A stretch of 64,000 nt of DNA from the NCBI GenBank assembly GCA_004335835.1, contig RWJK01001146.1, forward strand, positions 1-64,000. The letters run 5' to 3'. The notes under the pieces were generated by a model. It made no database searches, was not told where the DNA came from, and saw only the letters and a list, made by a program, of their open reading frames with translations. The position numbers and the translations under genes were made by a program. The stretch is from Scenedesmus sp. ARA3 (Eukaryota; Chlorophyta; Chlorophyceae; Sphaeropleales; Scenedesmaceae). Positions 59,364-64,000 of the stretch are shown here, piece by piece; the first letter of the stretch is position 1; the number at the start of each line of letters is the position of its first letter.

Positions 59364-61754
59364 GGCGTTGGTTGCGTGAGCAAGTGGATGTGCACGCTTT
59401 GTATGCGATCTGTTGATATTTTGGAACGTCGGGTGGTACTTCCGTTGTACGTTTGTCTGGAGTGCCTTTCGGGCGTCAACAAGACATGGTGCTCTCGTGT
59501 CTGACGCTGACAGCCCTGCTGACCTGGCACCGTGACACTCCCCTTGACAGCTTTTCAAAGTAGTTGCCATCTGCAGAGCCCCTAAAGCTGCATTCGTATG
59601 CAGTCAGCAAGTCGCAACAACAGCAAGGGCTGCAGTGAGCAAAGTCTGGGATTGGCACCACCAGCAGCAGCTGAGGTGCTCAGCACCTCAGCAGTACTGC
59701 CTCTGCCATCTCTTGCCATGGCTCTAATCCTGGCGCAACCACGGCATAGGCCGACCCTTGATATGTTGTACACATGTTACACGAATGCGCAGATCAGAAA
59801 CCCAACAGATCAGGGGGTCCCCTCATGACGTCAACTTGCCTGAGGCCCCTGGTGGCACTGAAAACAGTAAGCAGCTGCACACCACATTCTTTATCGCCAC
59901 AATCAACTCAGCGCAGTGATTCCTTGGACTTTGGAAGCCTGTGCGTAACCGGGGGCACTCAAATGCCCTGCAGTGTGCATGCAGTGATCAACTCCCATCA
60001 TAACCTGGGCCTGTCTCCTGAATCCTGGGAATGCCACTAGCATGGCAAGCAGCAACCCTGCGGACTACAGCAACACATGCAAGACCTGCTGACCACTGTC
60101 CTCTGTCGACCAACCAGAAAACAAAACAACAAAACAAGCAAAACCAGCAAACACACCTTGGCCGAGGGCTCCCACAGCTCAAGGCAAATCAAACACGCAA
60201 CCCCGTTGGGTGCAAACAGCAAGTACAAGGACACAGGCAGGCGTCCCACTCCCACTAGCAATGAACGCCCCTCTGTGCCGCTACTGCAATTTTGAAAGAG
60301 ACCACCAAAGAGACCACCAAATCAAACAAACCCGAACACAAAGCCACGCAAAACCAAACAGAAAAGCATGGAGGCACAGCTTGCTGCACACATTGTACGC
60401 AGCAAGCCTGTGATGAATCCAATCCAAAGGATGTGGGTCATTGCCGGCACGACAGTAGCAAGCCCTGTGCTGCAGCCAGAGCAGCGGGCGCATCATTGCA
60501 GTGATACACCCCAACTCGCCGGCCAGCAGCAGCTGCTGCTGCTGCCAAGGATATGAGCAGTGAGCACCACTGCGTTTCATTTGCCCACCTCTCTCAAAGA
60601 GGTGGGGCGGGTTGGGTGTGCGCAGGCAACACTGAACACAAGCCAAGTGTGACTGTCTGCATGGCATGCACAGCTCACTTCATCACTAAGCACTGACACT
60701 CAATCGCTGCTGTTATGCCAACCTACAGCTGACAGTACAGGATACTGGCACGCAGTTCAAACTGACCTCAGACTGGCCCCAGTGAGATGGGTTATTCAGC
60801 CACATGCAAATGCACAGCATCCAGAACATGGCCAGTTGCCAGAGCTCCTTGTGACAGTTTGCGCTCAGCAGCGGCATAAACTGGAAGGCTGCAGAAGCCT
60901 CTGAGCGCTGGGCAGAAAGAGCACAGTGAGACAGCTGCAGCGACTGCTGCAGGCCCCAACAACGCCAGCACTCCTACTGCTCAGATTATAAACGTCTCGA
61001 GCACACAAGTTGAGCACGCTATGCTTTTCCACACATCCTCTACGCTTCCACGACTCTGCACTTGCGCCTGCATTGAGCATACCCACGATAAACAACATGC
61101 GCATAGCGGCAGCTCAGACGCGCAGTCTCGACCTCTCCCAGGCTTCCCGCCCAGTGCTGTGATGCTCAAGCCAATGCCAGGTCTGATCCATGGCAGTTTC
61201 AGCGCTGGAAAAGGACAGTCGCATTGTACAAAGGCTGATGGAGCTTTGAAGCGCTCCACAAGCTCAGACTCCACTTCACTGTGATAGCAATCCCCTTCGG
61301 AGACTCACACACAAGGCCCAGCAATGATTGCTGCGGCTTTCGTGCACACCCATGCCCTCGCTTTGCTGTACAAAAAAGTCAAATTGCCAGCAGCGTCAGC
61401 CCTGTTCTCACACCCACCAGCAGCAAGGTTGCTGCTGCAACTTCCGCAGCAGCTGCTGCACTCGCAAAAGACTCAAAAGGCAGCAAACACACAGGCACAG
61501 CATCTTCTGCATGTGTCCTGTTACCTGTGACAGCTGCCAGCACGCACGCTCCCGTACCCTCACTCAAACACGCACACAATCGTCGCCCCTTCTCCTCAGA
61601 AGCACACTGCTGCAGCAGCATCGCAGCGCCCATGTCGCACTACACACACATTTCAGCTACATCCGATATCCATCTCCTACCCAAACTGTATTGTATCATC
61701 AAACCCAACCGGCCACACAAAAGCATCACAGCAACCCCCACTAGCCACACCCCC
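59364..61754. other. Upstream of USP gene and 3' flank of zeaxanthin epoxidase
   Basis: No gene is supportable. 60110-60370 is strikingly A/C-rich (AAACAAAACAAC, AACACAAAGCC and ACCACCAAAGAGACC motifs), unlike the rest of the window. A short frame at 60981-61274 (-) beginning MESELVERFKAPSAFV has no recognisable domain. The region near 59363 must carry the USP promoter. Confidence 0.45.
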
Positions 61755-64000
61755 TTATGCTGCCACAGGGGAGGGCACCATGTCCTTGGCCTGGTGGCCC
61801 ACAGGAATCACTGTGTAGCTGTGGCCGTTGAGCCCCCCAGTGGCCAGGCTCACGTGCTGCATCTTCACGCGGTACACCTCGCTGGCAGGGTGCGCACCAA
61901 ACTCCAGGGTGTCCTGCGGCAGCAGGCGCTGCTTGTGGCCGGGTGCCAGGGGCTTGCCGTTGACCCAGGTGCCGCTGCCGCTGGCCAATGCCTGCAGGAG
62001 AAGAGATTGAGAAGAAGAAGCAGGAAGCAGGCAGCAGAGGGAAGTGAGTAGTGAGGCAGAGAGGGCCAGCCGTGCTGCGTCACTGCTGATATACACTGGG
62101 TTGCGGCGGTCACAGCTATCGTCCGTTGAACATAAAAAGGAACATGAACAGTGCACACAGTGCTGGGCCTACATCTACACACTCTGCATGCCGGGCAAGG
62201 CGCAGTAGCCCAGCCTACCTCAATGTAGCAGTCGCCAGCCTCGTCAATCAAACATTCATCAACACAGCATGCAAACCTAACCTGCCTGGCGTCGCGCATC
62301 CACGTTTGAAACCACCACCCAGGTGCACACCCATCCGTAACAGTAACACACCTCGATGTAGCAGTCGCCAGCGTCGTCCCTCCAGGCGCGCGCGTGCTGC
62401 GCTGCTGCCGCGCCATCTGCCAGCAGCAGGTCAGCCTCCGTGCTGCTGCCCAGCGTGCAGGGGCTGGTGCCCAGGTACACCCCCTTGGCCTCGCTGTTGC
62501 TGTCTGCGTCTACGCTGTCGCAGGTGGGCTCGCGCTCGCAGAGCAGCATCCAGCGCGCATGCGCGGCGCGCAGCAGCTGCTGGTCGTCGTTCAGGAAGGT
62601 GGCAAAGTCGCTCTCGCTGAAGCACTGCGCGCAGCAACACACACACACACGGAACGATTCAGACACAAAAGCTAGAGAGATGGCACGCATTGGTGTCGCA
62701 CAGCAGCATCCAGCGCGCGTGCGCGGCACGCAGCAGCTGCTGGTCGTCGTGCAGGAAGGTGGCAAAGTCGCTCTCGGTGAAGCGCTGCGCGCAGACAACA
62801 CACACACGGAACAATTCAGGCACAACAGCTAGAGAGATGGCACGCATTGGTGTCGCAGGAAGCTGCGTGACTGAGCGCATGCCGGCCCGGTGACTCTTCA
62901 ATGAAAGCGCTTCTGGTCGGCCACTCGCTGCGCCTTGTTCCTGTCGTCCCACCCTGCACAATCGACTTCCGACGCAAACCATGATGTAACGTTTCACATT
63001 CTGCAAGCACCCTGTCACAAACTGGAGGCGAAACACATAACACATAACGCCCCGCACCTTGAGCCTGTCCTCCACGCGGCAGGCGCTGGGCCGCGCCGCC
63101 TCCAGGTGTCCGTTGTTGCCGCCCAGCACCCAGCCCAGCACGCCGGGCATGGTGGCGTGCAGCACCAGCCGCCCGATCACGCGGCCCGGGTGCGGGATGT
63201 GGAACTGCTTGATCCACTCCAGCGGACCCAGGCCCTCGCCCAGGTAGGCCTTGTAGGTGGAGGCCATGATGGCGGCAAAGCCTGAGGGTTGTGAACATTT
63301 CAAATGAAAAAGACGAAACAAAACTCAGCTGGTGTTGGAAAAGTGTGGGAAAGGTGAAAGAACGGTAACGCGGTGTGGAGGCGCTTACTCCACAAAAAGC
63401 AGGAATGCTTGAGCCGACCCCGCAAGCAAGCATGCTTATAGCGAGACTGCCCAACAATGCAGCTGAATGTCCAGCAAAGTTACTGTCAGCGCTGCGCTAA
63501 AATTGTCGGCCTCATGCTGCTGCTGCTGCTGCTGCTGCAGTGCTGTTGTACTCACGTGCCATGCCGTGGATGGCTGCTGCGCGCACCAGCCTGCCGGACT
63601 GGTAGGTGCTCCACAGGCCGCGCACGTCAACAGCATCAGGGTTGCCGCCAGCCTGCAGCAAACAGCAACAGCAGTACCAGGTCAGCCAACTGCACAGCAG
63701 CACTAGCACCTGCAGAAGGACGGCAGCTGCAGCAAACTTCCTACACGGTACCCGACTGCACACAAGCACGCATGCGCATCTTCCCCCCGCCCCGTTCCTG
63801 CAAAGCTGTCGCTTCAACTCCCCACCAAAGCCGCGGCACCCGGCTGCAACAGCAAACAACCGCAGCTGCGCAGCGCAACTTGCTCAGTGCTGCCACCACA
63901 TCACGGGCCAGGTGCGACAACCATCCTCCTGGCTGCAACAACGGGTGCAACCAAGCACACCACAGCTGCGCTTCACTGCGCCGCACCTTGCTCAGCGCCG
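61755..64000 (-). CDS. ZEP: Zeaxanthin epoxidase, C-terminal part (runs off the window)
   Basis: Plastid flavoprotein monooxygenase that converts zeaxanthin to antheraxanthin and violaxanthin in the xanthophyll cycle. Visible exons, in phase: about 64000-63987 (partial), 63652-63556, 63281-63058, 62624-62352, 61991-61755. Diagnostic segments: SGRLVRAAAIHGMAR joined to FAAIMASTYKAYLGEGLGPL, then IPHPGRVIGRL and MPGVLGWVLGGNNGHLE, which follow plant zeaxanthin epoxidase closely. The C-terminus carries the family's FHA domain: AQHARAW, the GTWVNGK turn and DTLEFGAHPASEVYRVKM. The FAD-binding and catalytic half lies beyond 64000. Exon 62352-62624 has a tandemly duplicated head and a copied tail. 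Direction and phase support a functional 3' half. Confidence 0.92.
62216..62250 (-). repeat. Copy of the tail of a zeaxanthin epoxidase exon with donor
   Basis: Reads EAGDCYIE followed by GTAGGC, against DAGDCYIE and GTGTGT at 62350-62385. It lies downstream of the real exon in the intron before the last exon. Confidence 0.8.
62538..62858 (-). repeat. 160-bp tandem duplication spanning an exon head and its intron flank
   Basis: Period exactly 160 bp: CAGCATCCAGCGCGC at 62544 and 62704, and AGATGGCACGCATTGG at 62677 and 62837. Each unit holds the first about 28 codons of the exon (SESDFATFL or TESDFATFL, then HARWMLLC), the acceptor and about 70 bp of intron. Only the gene-distal (62538-62697) unit continues into the full exon. 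Confidence 0.93.
63861..63895 (-). repeat. Copy of the exon end found at the window edge (ALSK)
   Basis: Resembles 63962-64000: both read GC.CTGAGCAAG on the minus strand followed by a short stretch and GCAG. The copy has TTGCGC where the original has the donor GTGCGG, so it lacks a usable donor. Confidence 0.6.

Noticed and set aside
60981..61274. Minus-strand frame starting MESELVERFKAPSAFVQ
   Set aside because: The first part looks protein-like but it becomes Cys-rich, has no domain and no joining exons. Kept only as a remark in the intergenic entry.

Overview
The window is nuclear DNA of a green alga, most likely a chlorophycean of the Chlamydomonas/Haematococcus/Scenedesmus kind. Genes are split by many introns with GTGAGY donors and GCAG acceptors, the DNA is moderately GC-rich, and both exons and introns are saturated with CAG/CTG triplets (poly-Q, poly-A and poly-S in the proteins). 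The gene set combines photosynthetic functions (zeaxanthin epoxidase, a probable plastid-targeted protein) with basal-body and microtubule functions (rotatin, beta-tubulin, PPP1R42). The species cannot be fixed from this sequence alone.

Layout. 1-3957: no convincing gene except perhaps the tail of a + strand gene at the very edge. 3958-7557 (-): serine/threonine protein kinase with a probable 1-nt frameshift. 7922-10186 (-): PPP1R42/LRRC67-type leucine-rich-repeat protein. 10670-14827 (+): COP9 signalosome subunit 3. 14828-19581: large non-coding stretch. 19582-22169 (-): protein with a C-terminal Janus/phosphohistidine-phosphatase-like domain. 22665-26004 (+): soluble family I inorganic pyrophosphatase. 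27553-40373 (-): a rotatin homologue of 15 exons and 3,159 codons. 43247-45768 (+): beta-tubulin (443 aa, 6 exons). 47412-51190 (-): unrecognised acidic, probably plastid-targeted protein. 52055-55809 (-): DHHC palmitoyltransferase. 57289-59363 (-): universal stress protein. 61755-64000 (-): C-terminal half of zeaxanthin epoxidase, running off the window. Exon models were built by hand from splice signals and reading phase. In nine genes every junction keeps frame from ATG to stop, and the partial last gene keeps phase at every junction seen.

The most unusual signal is a recurring structural one. In at least five genes (kinase, CSN3, pyrophosphatase, DHHC transferase, zeaxanthin epoxidase) short partial copies of an exon edge, typically 30-60 bp and including its splice site, lie in the adjacent intron or 3' flank. 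Copies of exon heads lie upstream of the real exon in most cases and copies of exon tails lie downstream. In the DHHC gene this has grown into an eight-copy array of a splice donor followed by a four-unit array of the next exon's acceptor. Separately, several introns end in long pure CTG runs abutting the 3' splice site, while exons carry the CAG/GCN/AGC phases. Together these suggest slippage or template-switch turnover at splice junctions that continually makes decoy splice sites.
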